DNA of 45,339 nt from a virus. The translations under genes were made by a program, and so were the position numbers. Location: positions 1 through 45,339 of IMG/VR virus record IMGVR_UViG_3300044699_000013, one strand, 5' to 3'. The notes under the pieces are model-generated. The model made no database searches. It worked only from the letters and a program-made list of their open reading frames with translations, and had not been told where the DNA came from. Positions 1-8,542 of this stretch are shown piece after piece. Each line of letters begins with the position of its first letter. The first letter of the stretch is position 1.

Positions 1-283
1 CGTATACTGGCTATCGTTGTAACCGTCAATGAGGTAGCTGAGAAGAGTCTTTCTCTTCCTTTGCTCCGGTGAGAGTCATAAACTTCTTCTACCGTAGCCG
101 GAAGCGTAATCAGGCTGGCTAAGGTCAAAAGCCTCATATGAGATTGGGTAGGATTCTTACCGCGCGTTGCGCCTACCTTAACGCGCATCTTCCCTTACCA
201 TTACGACCCTTATTAGTTTCGGCCGCCGTGCTTCGAGCTTTTCGCGCGCAATCTCCAATGCAGACTTCTGGTCCTTCGCTCAT
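1..283 (-). CDS. hypothetical leftward gene, frameshifted, runs off window edge
   Basis: The reading starts at ATG 283 with GAGG eight bases upstream and lies just downstream of the leftward promoter at 359-387. Frame changes are needed at about 255 and 160; the clearest segment reads EKLEARRPKLIRVVMVRED, then, after a shift, GATRGKNPTQSHMRLLTLA. It is rich in Lys/Arg and I do not recognise a family. The last segment stays open to the window edge, so the gene probably continues at the other end of a circular map. Function unknown; the existence of a gene here rests on promoter, RBS and a long patchwork ORF. Confidence 0.45.
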
Positions 284-358
284 GGTGTAACCTCGCTAGA
301 TTGTCAAAGAGCCGATACCGGCCGTCGGCGTCATTGCCACTGAGCAGCCAGTAAAGAC

Positions 359-387
359 AGTCTACCACAAGTAGCCGTCTTTGTCAA
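359..387 (-). promoter_or_regulatory. leftward sigma70-type promoter P1
   Basis: On the minus strand a perfect -35 TTGACA (387-382) is separated by 17 bases from a -10-like TAGACT (364-359). It sits 76 bases before the ATG at 283. The spacer contains the polar hexamer ACGGCT on the minus strand. The -35 lies in a 16-base block that recurs exactly at 785-800. Confidence 0.75.
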
Positions 388-395
388 GCCCTAAT
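380..395. repeat. 16-bp direct repeat copy 1 (promoter upstream block)
   Basis: The + strand reads TTTGTCAAGCCCTAAT here and identically at 785-800. Each copy contains the -35 hexamer of a leftward promoter plus its upstream flank, so it may be a shared operator or an UP-like element. Confidence 0.8.
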
Positions 396-499
396 TTTGT
401 AACCAGGGCTTCACAACGGCGGCTAGCCGTTGAAAACTCCGCGCCTACTCGCTAGCGTAATAGTCTGCTTTAACCGTTCTGAGGATACGCTTAACCGTT

Positions 500-716
500 C
501 TATGGCTGGTCTGTCGCATTGCCCCCGAATGCTACCAGGACATTGATATACATCGGCATTCCCAAGTCATCTACCAGGGAACCATTAGCCGTTAGCTTAG
601 CCGGAGCGGCTAGCATTGAATACCGCGCGGGAATGGTGCCGCAGTACTGGCAATGAAATCTAGCGATATGGTTTAACGCCTAAGCAGATATCACAATCAT
701 AGCAAGTCTCAGTCAT
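500..716 (-). CDS. small zinc-ribbon protein, one frameshift
   Basis: ATG at 716 follows a strong GGAGG RBS and lies 48 bases downstream of the -10 of the promoter at 764-792. The N-terminus carries CYDCDIC; after a one-base shift at about 660 it continues RFHCQYCGTIPARYSMLAAP and runs to a TAG at 500-502, about 72 residues. The paired CxxC motifs predict a zinc ribbon, so a nucleic-acid or protein contact role is likely. It is the first gene of the leftward transcript, the usual place for early regulators or host-takeover proteins, but no specific function can be assigned. Confidence 0.6.
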
Positions 717-763
717 TGATAAATCCTCCGGCTATATCTCAATCAATCCTTATGCCTGAATAC

Positions 764-792
764 ATCCTAGCATATCCCAGGGTATTTGTCAA
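764..792 (-). promoter_or_regulatory. leftward sigma70-type promoter P2
   Basis: Minus-strand TTGACA (792-787), 17-base spacer, TAGGAT (769-764). It drives the zinc-ribbon gene whose ATG is at 716. Same -35 and upstream flank as the promoter at 359-387. Confidence 0.8.
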
Positions 793-800
793 GCCCTAAT
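785..800. repeat. 16-bp direct repeat copy 2 (promoter upstream block)
   Basis: Exact copy of the block at 380-395, again overlapping the -35 of a leftward promoter. Two exact copies at the same place relative to two promoters argues for function rather than chance. Confidence 0.8.
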
Positions 801-889
801 ATTAGCGTCTTATTATTACCAGAATTCTAGCTAGTATTCTGATTAAATCGAATTACCATAACTGCACACTGACAAGACATGCCACCCCT

Positions 890-901
890 GGGGTATACCC
901 C
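890..901. repeat. perfect 12-bp palindrome, candidate operator
   Basis: GGGGTATACCCC is its own reverse complement. It sits about 100 bases upstream of the leftward -35 at 787-792 and 200 bases upstream of the rightward promoter. A dimeric regulator site is possible; no binding data. Confidence 0.4.
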
Positions 902-1067
902 CTGCACAGAATAACATCCACACTGCTCGCCGGCGGGAGGTGTCTCACTTACTCTCAAAAGGTTCCCAATAAAAGGGTCCCATATAAAGGAATCATAATA
1001 ATAAAATAAAATATTATACTCGATGCTTTCAGGTTCTGAAACTTTCAGACGGGCGAGGCTCTATCTG

Positions 1068-1080
1068 CTTGACAGTCAAG
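1068..1080. repeat. 13-bp palindrome near rightward promoter
   Basis: CTTGACAGTCAAG has six-base arms around a central A. It ends 21 bases before the rightward -35 (1102), a common position for an operator. It also contains a spare TTGACA without a convincing -10. Confidence 0.4.
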
Positions 1081-1101
1081 AGGTTACGGGTTCGAGGGCG
1101 T

Positions 1102-1131
1102 TTGACAGGTGCTATTCGGTTATGCTATCAT
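1102..1131 (+). promoter_or_regulatory. rightward sigma70-type promoter for the late/structural module
   Basis: TTGACA at 1102-1107, 18-base spacer, TATCAT at 1126-1131. The first gene starts at 1170. It is the only convincing consensus promoter I could find facing the structural genes. Confidence 0.7.
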
Positions 1132-1169
1132 GCTCGGAGTCTCCGGGGTCCTATTAGGATTCATTAGAT

Positions 1170-1421
1170 ATGGATACACACATTAATACATCACAAGATA
1201 TCATAGACTTGTTGCGTAGGATGAAGGATGTTACGGCTAGCATCCGACATACTATGCAGTATAAAGTTCTACATGGTACAGAAGTAGCGAAGATATCTAG
1301 ACGGCTAGCGGAGATAGAAGGAGATTTAGAGCATATGAATGATAGGATCACAACGGAACTAATCAACAAGGAACTTGCAGATGCTAGTACCAAGCAAGGA
1401 AGCTCTAGGAAGATTGCATAG
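1170..1421 (+). CDS. hypothetical 83-aa protein
   Basis: First rightward gene, starting 39 bases after the -10. Mostly helical and charged, with a central region (EVAKISRRLAEIEGDLEHM) that looks like a short coiled coil. No cysteine or membrane segment. Intact frame. No family recognised. Confidence 0.6.
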   Translation: MDTHINTSQDIIDLLRRMKDVTASIRHTMQYKVLHGTEVAKISRRLAEIEGDLEHMNDRITTELINKELADASTKQGSSRKIA

Positions 1422-1435
1422 CGCCAGACAACTTA

Positions 1436-1800
1436 ATGAATCGTCTCTCTGCGAGACGAGATGCTATGGGTTTATTTGGCGTGGCTATGCAGCCTGCTAC
1501 ACAAACGGCTATAGCTGCTACTAATCCGGTACCATCTACAGCACTAGCAATACCAAACTTCAATCCATTCCCTAAGTCTTCATCTAATGTTCCTGCGGTA
1601 GAGCAGCCTATTGCTCCCAAGGATTCTGCTATTGATGAAGATGCCAATGGGCAACCCACTCTAGACAATTTAGTTAACAACGCTGGTGTGCAGATTAAGC
1701 TTGCTAATGCACATGATACAGCGTTGGTACTCTTGTTGATGCCATTAAAGAAGTTAAACTGCGTATCCCTGAAATTAAAGCTGATCGCTTGCCGGAGTAA
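1436..1800 (+). CDS. hypothetical, Pro/Ala/Asn-rich N-terminus, frameshifted C-terminus
   Basis: ATG at 1436, 15 bases after the previous stop. The first 90 residues are rich in Pro, Ala, Asn and Thr (NPVPSTALAIPNFNPFP), a low-complexity linker. A one-base shift near 1718 restores the tail GTLVDAIKEVKLRIPEIKAD before TAA at 1798. Position and composition would suit a small virion or scaffold-accessory protein, but nothing is diagnostic. Confidence 0.5.
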
Positions 1801-1817
1801 TCACAGCTACGAGTAAG

Positions 1818-1945
1818 TCGTAGAGCAGATTCAACGGCAAAGAATGGATGCGAATAAAGGTCGTGGAGATCAAACTGTCCATCTTCACTTCTATACTCCG
1901 ACGCAACGTAGGGCAGAAGAGTATGAAGTTATTGATGTGGGGTAG
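1818..1945 (+). CDS. short hypothetical ORF or tail of the preceding gene
   Basis: An open stretch reads VEQIQRQRMDANKGRGDQTV and ends with TAG at 1943-1945. No good start codon is visible, so it is either the frameshifted C-terminus of the preceding gene or an independent small gene whose start was lost. Confidence 0.35.
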
Positions 1946-1950
1946 CATCC

Positions 1951-2232
1951 ATGTTAGATCAGGAGTTCATTAAGTGGCTCCTAACTCTCGGAGTCGGCGG
2001 AGCAATTGCCGCATTAGTTATTACCTTCTACCGTAAAGACATTAAACAGTATACAGAACTTTGGCGTTCAACGGCTGAAATGCTGATGAAGGCTCTTAAC
2101 GAGAATACGGCTAGCAACGTAAAGCTTATATCATTGATTGAGTCTATGGAACGTAACCAGCTTCGTAAGGCTGATATTGAATTGTTAGTCGATCGAAGAA
2201 TGGGAAACGAAAGGAGAGACAGTGCCAACTGA
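1951..2232 (+). CDS. holin-like small membrane protein
   Basis: 93 residues. One hydrophobic segment near the N-terminus (residues ~9-27, WLLTLGVGGAIAALVITFY) is followed by a charged helical cytoplasmic tail (ADIELLVDRRMGNERRDSA). This is the shape of class III-like phage holins and related one-segment lysis proteins, which would let the endolysin at 20978 reach the cell wall. It is not next to the endolysin, so the holin role is inference; another inner-membrane early protein is possible. Overlaps the next gene by 11 bases. Confidence 0.5.
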   Translation: MLDQEFIKWLLTLGVGGAIAALVITFYRKDIKQYTELWRSTAEMLMKALNENTASNVKLISLIESMERNQLRKADIELLVDRRMGNERRDSAN

Positions 2233-2476
2233 AGTACTAACGATTGGACCAGTAGCTGCAATCACAGACAATACTATTAGAGCTTTACCGGCTCGTGCTG
2301 TTCGTTTATTTGTTACCTTCTCAACGGCTACTTCAGTGGATGTATCCAATGCTTCGGATATGTCTAACCCACAGAACTTGTTACCGGCTGCATTTGCTAC
2401 TGGTGGAGTTGACGTCGCTGCTCAATTCATTCGCGTGAATGGCGGCAACGCAACTGTCAGGTGTGCGGCTCGGTAG
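2222..2476 (+). CDS. small hypothetical beta-rich protein, GTG start
   Basis: 84 residues starting at GTG inside the end of the previous gene, with AGGAGAG upstream. Alternating hydrophobic and polar residues, Ala/Thr/Val rich, no cysteine pair apart from RCAAR near the end. Resembles the small single-domain virion proteins seen later in the window but no family is recognised. Confidence 0.5.
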   Translation: MPTEVLTIGPVAAITDNTIRALPARAVRLFVTFSTATSVDVSNASDMSNPQNLLPAAFATGGVDVAAQFIRVNGGNATVRCAAR

Positions 2477-2492
2477 ATAATAAGGAACTAAC

Positions 2493-2898
2493 ATGAAGCG
2501 ATACATTACACTCTCTGCCAATCTCCATCTTCTCGGAATCATTGCAGGGATAATTCCAATCAGTTCTCTATCAGCTCAGACTACCAATCCTACTTCACCT
2601 AGAGTATTACGATATCAGGATAACACACTAGCTTGGGATATTGACGCTCAGTCTCCATTTGAAGCATAGCTCGTTTAAGTACAAAGTATACTGGGCTAAC
2701 AACCAGGTCTATGAAGTAAATACTACTGTTAACTGTACTGGAGAAGTTAACCCTAGACATTGTACTACACCTGCACCAGAATTCGTTGTTGGTTCTAACG
2801 TCTTGCAGATGACGGCTAGTGCTAATACGAATGAGTCTCCTAAGTCTAATGTGTTGGAAGTATTCTACGCGGTGGCTCAGAAAGATAGTAATCATTAA
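2493..2898 (+). CDS. secreted beta-sandwich-like protein with signal peptide, frameshifted
   Basis: ATG at 2493 with AAGGA upstream. Residues 1-28 form a signal peptide: basic start MKR, hydrophobic core LHLLGIIAGIIPISSL, likely cleavage after SAQ. After DIDAQSPFE a one-base indel at ~2668 shifts to KYKVYWANNQVYEVNTTVNC. The pattern of aromatic and alternating residues suggests one fibronectin III/Ig-like domain; two cysteines (NC, HC) could form a disulphide. Export predicts a periplasmic or surface role in the infected cell, for example superinfection exclusion, but this is only inferred. Confidence 0.5.
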
Positions 2899-2939
2899 TA
2901 CGGAGAAGCAATCCGTACTGAGATGCCAGCCTGGGACTT

Positions 2940-3077
2940 ATGAGATTCAAAGAATCTCTGAGGCTTCTAAAACTTCTACCAGCGTTTAATACGACTACCA
3001 AGCACGTTGCTTACAGCTATGCAACGGCTACTGCTGTTTACATTATCACCTGTACTCTCTTGCAGAGCGGTACTTAA
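2940..3077 (+). CDS. 45-aa single-span membrane peptide
   Basis: Intact small ORF from ATG 2940 to TAA 3075. A basic N-terminus (MRFKESLRLLK) is followed by a hydrophobic stretch ATATAVYIITCTLL. Could be a lysis accessory or antiholin-type peptide given the holin-like gene nearby. The ATG of the next gene follows one base after the stop. Confidence 0.4.
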   Translation: MRFKESLRLLKLLPAFNTTTKHVAYSYATATAVYIITCTLLQSGT

Positions 3078-3078
3078 C

Positions 3079-3420
3079 ATGACTAAGAAGAACGAGCCAC
3101 AAAGCAATCAGCATTCAAGAGCTGCATATTCACATAGATAACAAGTTAGTAATCGATACAATCTTGGGAGTGGAGCACAGAATCAATCTCAGGTTAGACA
3201 GAATCGAGGAAAAGATCATGGCATTATCACCCGAAGTTCAGGCAATGAAGGATGCAGTTACGGCTGCACTCGACGATCTTGCTAATGACGTGAACACTCT
3301 GCTCGGTCGTGCGACCGGCTTGAGTGCAGAAGATAAGGAAGCTCTCACTGCTATTGCAGCGAAGGCTCAGGTACTGCTGGTATTTTTGATTGCACCGGCA
3401 GCGGCGACCGGTCTAAATAA
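3079..3420 (+). CDS. hypothetical coiled-coil protein, frameshifted
   Basis: ATG at 3079 gives MTKKNEPQSNQHSRA; a shift at ~3120 leads into VEHRINLRLDRIEEKIMALS and a helical region PEVQAMKDAVTAALDDLAND. A second shift near 3372 gives a short Gly/Ser tail ending TAA at 3418; without it the frame ends at 3475. Heptad-like spacing predicts a coiled coil. It precedes TerL, the position of a terminase small subunit, but no DNA-binding helix-turn-helix is visible, so I do not call it TerS. Confidence 0.45.
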
Positions 3421-3453
3421 GTTACCCTCCCAAGGCTTAGGTAATTCAACGAT

Positions 3454-5100
3454 ATGGATAGTTTGCAGGGCTTAACGCAGCGAGTCACTAGTGAAGGCAA
3501 CGGCTTATATCAAGATGTATTAAAGGATAAGAATATTAGAGGACATGAGAAACAGAACACGTCCTTCAACTTCCAGATGATATCTTCGAGGCTCTGTATG
3601 GCGGAGCGGCTTATGGTGGTAAATCCTGGCTACTCACTCTGCTGCCCCTATTCCGTGGCTTCTATAAATACCGAGGATTCAAAGGTATCATTCTTCGACG
3701 TAAGTTCCAGACCTGGAAAGAGAAAATTATCCGACTAAGTAAAAGAATACTATCCTCAGACAGGAGGTAAATACAATGAGCAGAAACATAGCTGGGAATG
3801 GCCCATGTATGCTCGTATATGGACTTCGGTCATATCCAACATAATACCGACGTTACTATGTACGACTCTGCCCAGTATAACTATTGCGGCTTTGACGAGC
3901 TTTACTCACTTCGATGCCTACCCGTATCATTATATGGTCGGTAGTCGTGTACGTCCTGGTGGAGACTTCCATATTGCTTTTGTTAGGAATGGAACCAATC
4001 CTGGAGGACCAGGACAGACGTTCGTCTACAATAGATTCGTTAAGCCACACGAAGACGGCTACAAGATTATCAGAGATAGAGCAACTGGATTACTTAGAAT
4101 CTTTCATCCAGCGTTAGCTGAGGATAATCCTTATGGCATGGAGTACGATCCACTCTATGTCAAGAAGCTAGAAATCCTTAGGGAGAGTAGCGAAGCAGAG
4201 TATAAGGCTAAGAGATATGGAGACTGGCACGCCTTTAAGGGCTCAGTATTTACCACCTTTAGGGCCATTCGATTCCCTGGTGAGCCGGATAACGCACTGC
4301 ATGTTATTTCACCATTTGAGATCCCTGAGTGGTGGCCCCGTTATTGTCAATTGACTGGGGCAAGACAGCAATGTGTTATGCTATGTGGGGAGCCATTGGA
4401 CCAGATAAACGCGTATACGTTTACAGAGAACGAGGCTGGCGTGGTAGAGTATTTCCCATTGGGCATCGGAGATTAGAGAAATCCATGACGAGTTAAACGA
4501 AACACCAACAGTGACTGTCCTTTGTGGAAGTGCATGGCAAAATCGAGGAGGCACTGAGATTCAGGAAGACTTCACTAAGTACTCAGGATTAGTTGCCATT
4601 TAGTTCTGAGAAATACTCCTGGATCACGAGTCGCTGGATTACAGACTGTTCACGATTTCCTCCGCTGGGAACAGAAGTCACGTCTGATGAGCAGAGAAGC
4701 TTATTATGACATGGCTAAGGCTCAGGAAATCTATCGTCGTTTCGGTCAGAGAGCTTTAGAAAGATATCGTTCTCAGTTTTAGATGAACCTGAAGAACAGA
4801 ATATTCCTATCCTACAACTATTTGAAGGTAGAACACCTATCCTCGTAGGACACTATTCCTATGGCTGTCTATGATGAGAAGAAGGTAGAAGACGTAGCTG
4901 ATTTGATGGTGATGAACCCAATTCGATTGCTTGCGATACTTCTGCAAGACGGCTCGCAGATTTATTGCTGGTGAGATTGGTAACATGGAACACCAGGTAA
5001 AAATTAGCCAGATTATCCAGACATATGAACAGTCAGGTGATATGAATAAGCTCTATCGTCAAATGGAAACTCTGAGCGTGGTAATAACATCATTAGGGCT
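3454..5100 (+). CDS. terminase large subunit, several frameshifts
   Basis: ATPase/nuclease motor that packages DNA through the portal. Visible in order: IRGHEKQ followed by LPDDIFEALYGGAAYGGKSW (Walker A GGAAYGGKS, ~3585-3645); GIILRRKFQTW; GHIQHNTDVTMYDSAQYNY and GFDEL (Walker B/coupling region, ~3820-3900); SRVRPGG; then a nuclease-type start IDWGKTAMCYAMWGA (~4350) with the first acidic residue, and the terminal LRYFCKTARRFIAGEIGNM. At least six indels split it. Length about 545 residues fits the family. The 3' end is uncertain (one frame runs to 5185). Followed closely by small membrane and basic proteins, then the portal. Confidence 0.9.
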
Positions 5101-5106
5101 TCCGGA

Positions 5107-5355
5107 ATGGGACGATTCGTCCTCGTGGTGTTTTGGCAAGACGACACGGAAGGAGACACTACTGACACTCATTGGGCTTTCATAGCAGTGCTCATCATCG
5201 GAGTTCTCTGGTGGTGTATTAGCACTCTGATTTCATTCGTTTGGTATCACTCAGCCAATCGCTGAGTCATCTATGTTCTATTCGTTCTTATCGCTCTACT
5301 CTATCTACTAGGTCAATTCGGTTATGGGCCTGGATCATCTTGGAGGCTATGGTGA
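5107..5355 (+). CDS. two-span small membrane protein, one frameshift
   Basis: ATG 5107 with AGGG upstream. First span WAFIAVLIIGVLWWCISTLI ends with a TGA at 5263, and the adjacent frame immediately gives a second span VIYVLFVLIALLYLLGQF ending TGA 5353. Either one gene with an indel or two overlapping peptides. Its stop overlaps the ATG of the next gene (translational coupling). A membrane role in lysis or in DNA ejection is possible. Confidence 0.45.
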
Positions 5356-5594
5356 ATTGGATTCAAAGATTATTCCTTACTCCAAAGGAACCTGAGAAGT
5401 GTCTCACCTGCGAGGCTTATAAGGAACAGTTAGACTATCAGCGTAAGATATATGATGACTTGCAAGATACGATGATCTCATTGCTTAAGCCTGTCCCCAT
5501 TATTCGTGAAGGTGTAGATCCTAATCCAAAGCCTATCAGCACTGCTGGTAAGTTGTGGAGTAGGAGGCGCCATGAATTAGAAAAAGGCGGATAG
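5349..5594 (+). CDS. hypothetical 81-aa protein with one CxxC
   Basis: ATG at 5349 overlaps the previous stop. Contains PEKCLTCEAYKEQLDYQRK, one CxxC and a charged helix, then a Pro-rich section and a basic end SRRRHELEKGG. The weak membrane-like start of the longer ORF (5241) belongs to the upstream gene frame. Not recognised. Confidence 0.5.
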   Translation: MVNWIQRLFLTPKEPEKCLTCEAYKEQLDYQRKIYDDLQDTMISLLKPVPIIREGVDPNPKPISTAGKLWSRRRHELEKGG

Positions 5595-5724
5595 AGCGAC
5601 AGCAAGACTTAAGGTGACATCACCGGTAATTGCTAAATCTGATGCAGAGATTAAGGCTGAACAAAAGCCTGAGGATAATCCTACTGTAACGCCTATGAAC
5701 GAAGTAAAGACATTGACCAACTAG
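5572..5724 (+). CDS. hypothetical charged 50-aa protein with early in-frame TAG
   Basis: A strong RBS (GGAGTAGGAGG) precedes ATG 5572, but the third codon is TAG; the frame then stays open as KKADRATARLKVTSPVIAKS to TAG 5722. The early stop is most likely a base error, because TAG is used as a normal terminator in many genes here. Lys/Glu-rich, no domain seen. Confidence 0.4.
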
Positions 5725-5763
5725 AACTTGAATTAGGCGTTGTTGAAAAAGAAGGAGTCACTA

Positions 5764-5988
5764 ATGCCAGCAGGTGTTGTTCAGGCTACAGTCACGGGAA
5801 ATACTGGTCCGGGTAATGCCGTGACCTCTCTTATTATTACTAACGTGCGCAGCATCAACTTCCGATTCGCTGATGGCGCCGTTGATATTTATTCTGTATA
5901 ACGTGGCCTGGTTCATTCAGACGTTCCAGTATTCAGCTATGACTACCGTTACTTTTACCCGGCTTCACGTACTGTTGTAATGAGCTAG
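5764..5988 (+). CDS. hypothetical small virion-type protein, frameshifted
   Basis: AAGGAG RBS and ATG 5764. MPAGVVQATVTGNTGPGNAV is followed by alternating beta-type residues; TAA at 5899 is probably an indel artefact because an adjacent frame continues RGLVHSDVPVFSYDYRYFYP to TAG 5986. About 74 residues. Gly/Thr/Val-rich beta character like the decoration-type proteins after the capsid gene. Confidence 0.4.
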
Positions 5989-5995
5989 TAGTTAC

Positions 5996-6139
5996 ATGCC
6001 AGCTAAATCTGGAAAACAATATCGCCTTATGGCAATGATTGCTCATGGCGTAAGCCTGGAATAGGGCCGAGTAAGGAAGTAGCTGAGAGTTTGTGAAAGA
6101 GACACCTAAGGACAAACGCAAGCTTTTCAGCAGCAATAA
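5996..6139 (+). CDS. small basic phage protein, DUF3008-like, frameshifted
   Basis: Begins MPAKSGKQYRLMAMIAHG and after shifts continues KPGIGPSKEVAESF and KETPKDKRKL. This matches the layout of short basic phage proteins (start MPxxSxKQxR, then PSxEVAxxF) commonly found between terminase and portal; their role is unknown. Ends just before the portal RBS. Confidence 0.5.
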
Positions 6140-6151
6140 AGGAAAACGCCG

Positions 6152-8530
6152 ATGGATTAACTGAACAGGATAAGATCAGTCTAAAGGCTGTAGTCGATCA
6201 TTTCGACGCAGAGGATCTTATTGTCCGTCAGCGACAGCTTCGTCATTATCGTAGGCTGAAAACTTTATTGGAATAACTTTAGCCAGATTTATTGGTCTGA
6301 GAGTGCTAGGGATTATCGTGTCTATGTGGCAGACGACTTCGCATATGATGGCAATGATTCAGGATTACTATGATCGACCTGTTAACATCTTGCGTGCGCT
6401 TCTTGAAACTATTATCGCTGCTCTTTCTATACAAGTGCCTGCTCCTAGCTGTGTACCTGATTGACGCTGATAATCCGGCTGACCTATCTACTGCTAAAGC
6501 TGGTGATAAGATCGGAGAGCTTCTCTATAAGCATAATGATGTAATCTTTCCTGTGGCTTCATGCCCTGTATGTTCACGTAACTGAAGGTATGGTTGCGTG
6601 CTATCAGTATAATAAAGAGAGTAATGATTATGGTACTTACAAGGAACGTCAGTATAAGATGAAGAGATTGAGGCATATGTCTGTCCTCACTGCGGTGAGA
6701 GACTTGAAGACGACTCTTCTCAAATGAGGTTGCCTTTAGGTAATGACCAGCCACAGCAAATGCCTGCTCCTCCTGACCTCCTGATATTCCAGGTTCGTTC
6801 GTAGAGGAAAATGGAATTCGGACCAGACGATGATGATATCGATTTACACTCGGTATTAGATGAGAAGGTCCAATCTGCCAGCTTGTCAGCAGTCTTTAGA
6901 TCCTGAGCTGGAAAAGACTAAGCTTGTCGTTCCTCGATTCGTCGGGATGAATGATAAGGCTAAGTCACGAGTGTGTTTTGATATTAAGGGTGGTCTGTAT
7001 GTCAATGACGGCTAACTAATGCTGTTACACAGGCTGACACTCCTTACCTTATTTACAGCTATGAGACTCACTACGCTAACGCTATGCATGAATATAAGAA
7101 CCTCCGCGAGGAGATTCCGCAGGGAGGTTGGAGTAATGCTGGCGTTAATGATCCTTATGAGCAGTATGCGAGATTAAATCCTCAGTATCGTAATGCATTT
7201 CCTGAAGAACAGGTAAACTATTAAGAAGGCTTGGCTTCGTCCGGCTGCTTTTGAAATCCTCGAAGAGAAAGAATGCGAGAGATGCAGAGGAAGTTCCCAG
7301 ATGGTGCTAGAGTTGATATGGTTAATACGATTGTTTGCTGTGCGGAGAATGAATCCCTGGACGATTGCTGGATCTCTCACGCGAGATCAATGCATGACTT
7401 CATTTAATCATGACCCGCTCGTGAGATGCTCACCAATATTCAGGATATTGTTAATGACTTAATCAGCTTAACACTGCAAACTATTGAACATGGTATTACT
7501 CAGACTTGGGCTGATCCAGCCGTTGTTAACTTTGAGGCGCAAGAGCAAATGGAAGCCGCTCCTGGTTATATCACCCCGACTAAGTTACAGGGTGGAGCTA
7601 GGAATATTAGTGAGGCTTTCTTCTCCACTAAGTCTGCTAGCTTATCTGCTGAAGTATTCCAGTTCTATCAGATCATTTGGCAATTAGGCCAGTTCACTTC
7701 TGCTGCAATGCCATCTATTTAATGGTGGTGCTCCGAGTGGTATTCTTCCCAGACTGCTTCTGAATACTCGATGTTCGTCAGGCATCACTTCAGAGACTAC
7801 AGTTAAAGTGGAAGAGTTTAATATCTTCTGGAAGAATATCTTTGGTAAGGCTATTCCTGCATACATGAAGCTGATTAAGGAAGACGAACGATTTGTTAAG
7901 AAAGATCCTAACGGTGGATTCGTTAATGTTATTATTCGTAGGGCTGAGATGGGTGGAAAGCTTGGTTCAGTTGAGATGGAAGGCAGCGAATCTATGCCTA
8001 TCTCAGATGAGCAGAAGGCTGACCTCATTATGAAACTTATGGAATTAAATAATGAAGAGGTGATGGCTGCATTAACCTCACCTGAGAATTTACCATTTGT
8101 TCGTAAGTTGTTAAGATGCCTGAGTTCAAGTTGCCTGGTGAGAACGATCGCAGAAGCAGCTTGAGGAAATTCAGATACTCACTCAGACTGACCTATTGTT
8201 ATTCCTCCTGATCCTCTGCAGATGCAGATGGCTATGAGTGCAGGACAAATGCCTCAGCCAACTGAAATGCCCTCTGTAGAAGTTGATCCTTTAGTAGATA
8301 ACCATGCTCTAGAAGCACAAAGTTTGCCGTGATTGGGCAGTGTCAGAGCTGGGAGACTTTGCAAGCAAGAGAATCCCAACGGGCTATAAGAATGTATTGT
8401 TACATATGAAGGCGCATATGGATATTCAAGCACAGCAGATGATGCAGCAGCAAATGGCTGCTCAGTCTGCTCAAGCTCGCCTGATAAGGGCAAAAATAAC
8501 CCTGCTAAGCTAAGCAGGATTCACAGATAA
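6152..8530 (+). CDS. portal protein, about 790 aa, many frameshifts
   Basis: Dodecameric head vertex channel for DNA packaging and ejection. ATG 6152 with AAAGGA upstream. Readable pieces across frames: LTEQDKISLKAVVDHFDAED; NNFSQIYWSESARDYRVYVA; a zinc-ribbon-like CPHCGERLEDD at ~6690; QFYQIIWQLGQF; VKKDPNGGFVNVIIRRAEMG; and a Met/Gln-rich tail ending DKGKNNPAKLSRIHR. Position after TerL and before the acidic scaffold, the size (similar to the long portals of P22-like podoviruses) and a Gln/Met-rich C-terminus support portal. The identification rests on gene order plus general character; no single diagnostic motif exists for portals. Confidence 0.7.
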
Positions 8531-8542
8531 GAGAGGAATCAG

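Larger units (their letters stand above)
793..1101. other. divergent intergenic control region
   Basis: No credible gene on either strand. It holds a perfect 12-bp palindrome (890-901), an AT-rich patch at 981-1020 made almost only of A and T with CATAATAATAAAATAAAATA, and a 13-bp palindrome at 1068-1080. It lies between back-to-back promoters (764-792 leftward, 1102-1131 rightward). Operators and possibly a replication origin are reasonable expectations; the origin idea is inference from the AT-rich patch and the polarity switch of the ACGGCT motif nearby. Confidence 0.5.

Noticed and set aside
1040-1100. tRNA-like segment (CTGCTTGACAGTCAAG then GGTTACGGGTTCGAGG) upstream of the rightward promoter.
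   Set aside because: A T-arm-like GGGTTCGAG is present, but the anticodon stem and acceptor stem cannot be closed. It may be a tRNA remnant or an indel-damaged tRNA-Val, but as given it does not fold.
3079-3420. Terminase small subunit.
   Set aside because: Position fits but no HTH or oligomerisation signature is visible; called hypothetical coiled coil.
8501-8518. Inverted repeat CCTGCT/AGCAGG at the portal end as a terminator.
   Set aside because: No T-run follows and it lies inside the portal coding sequence.
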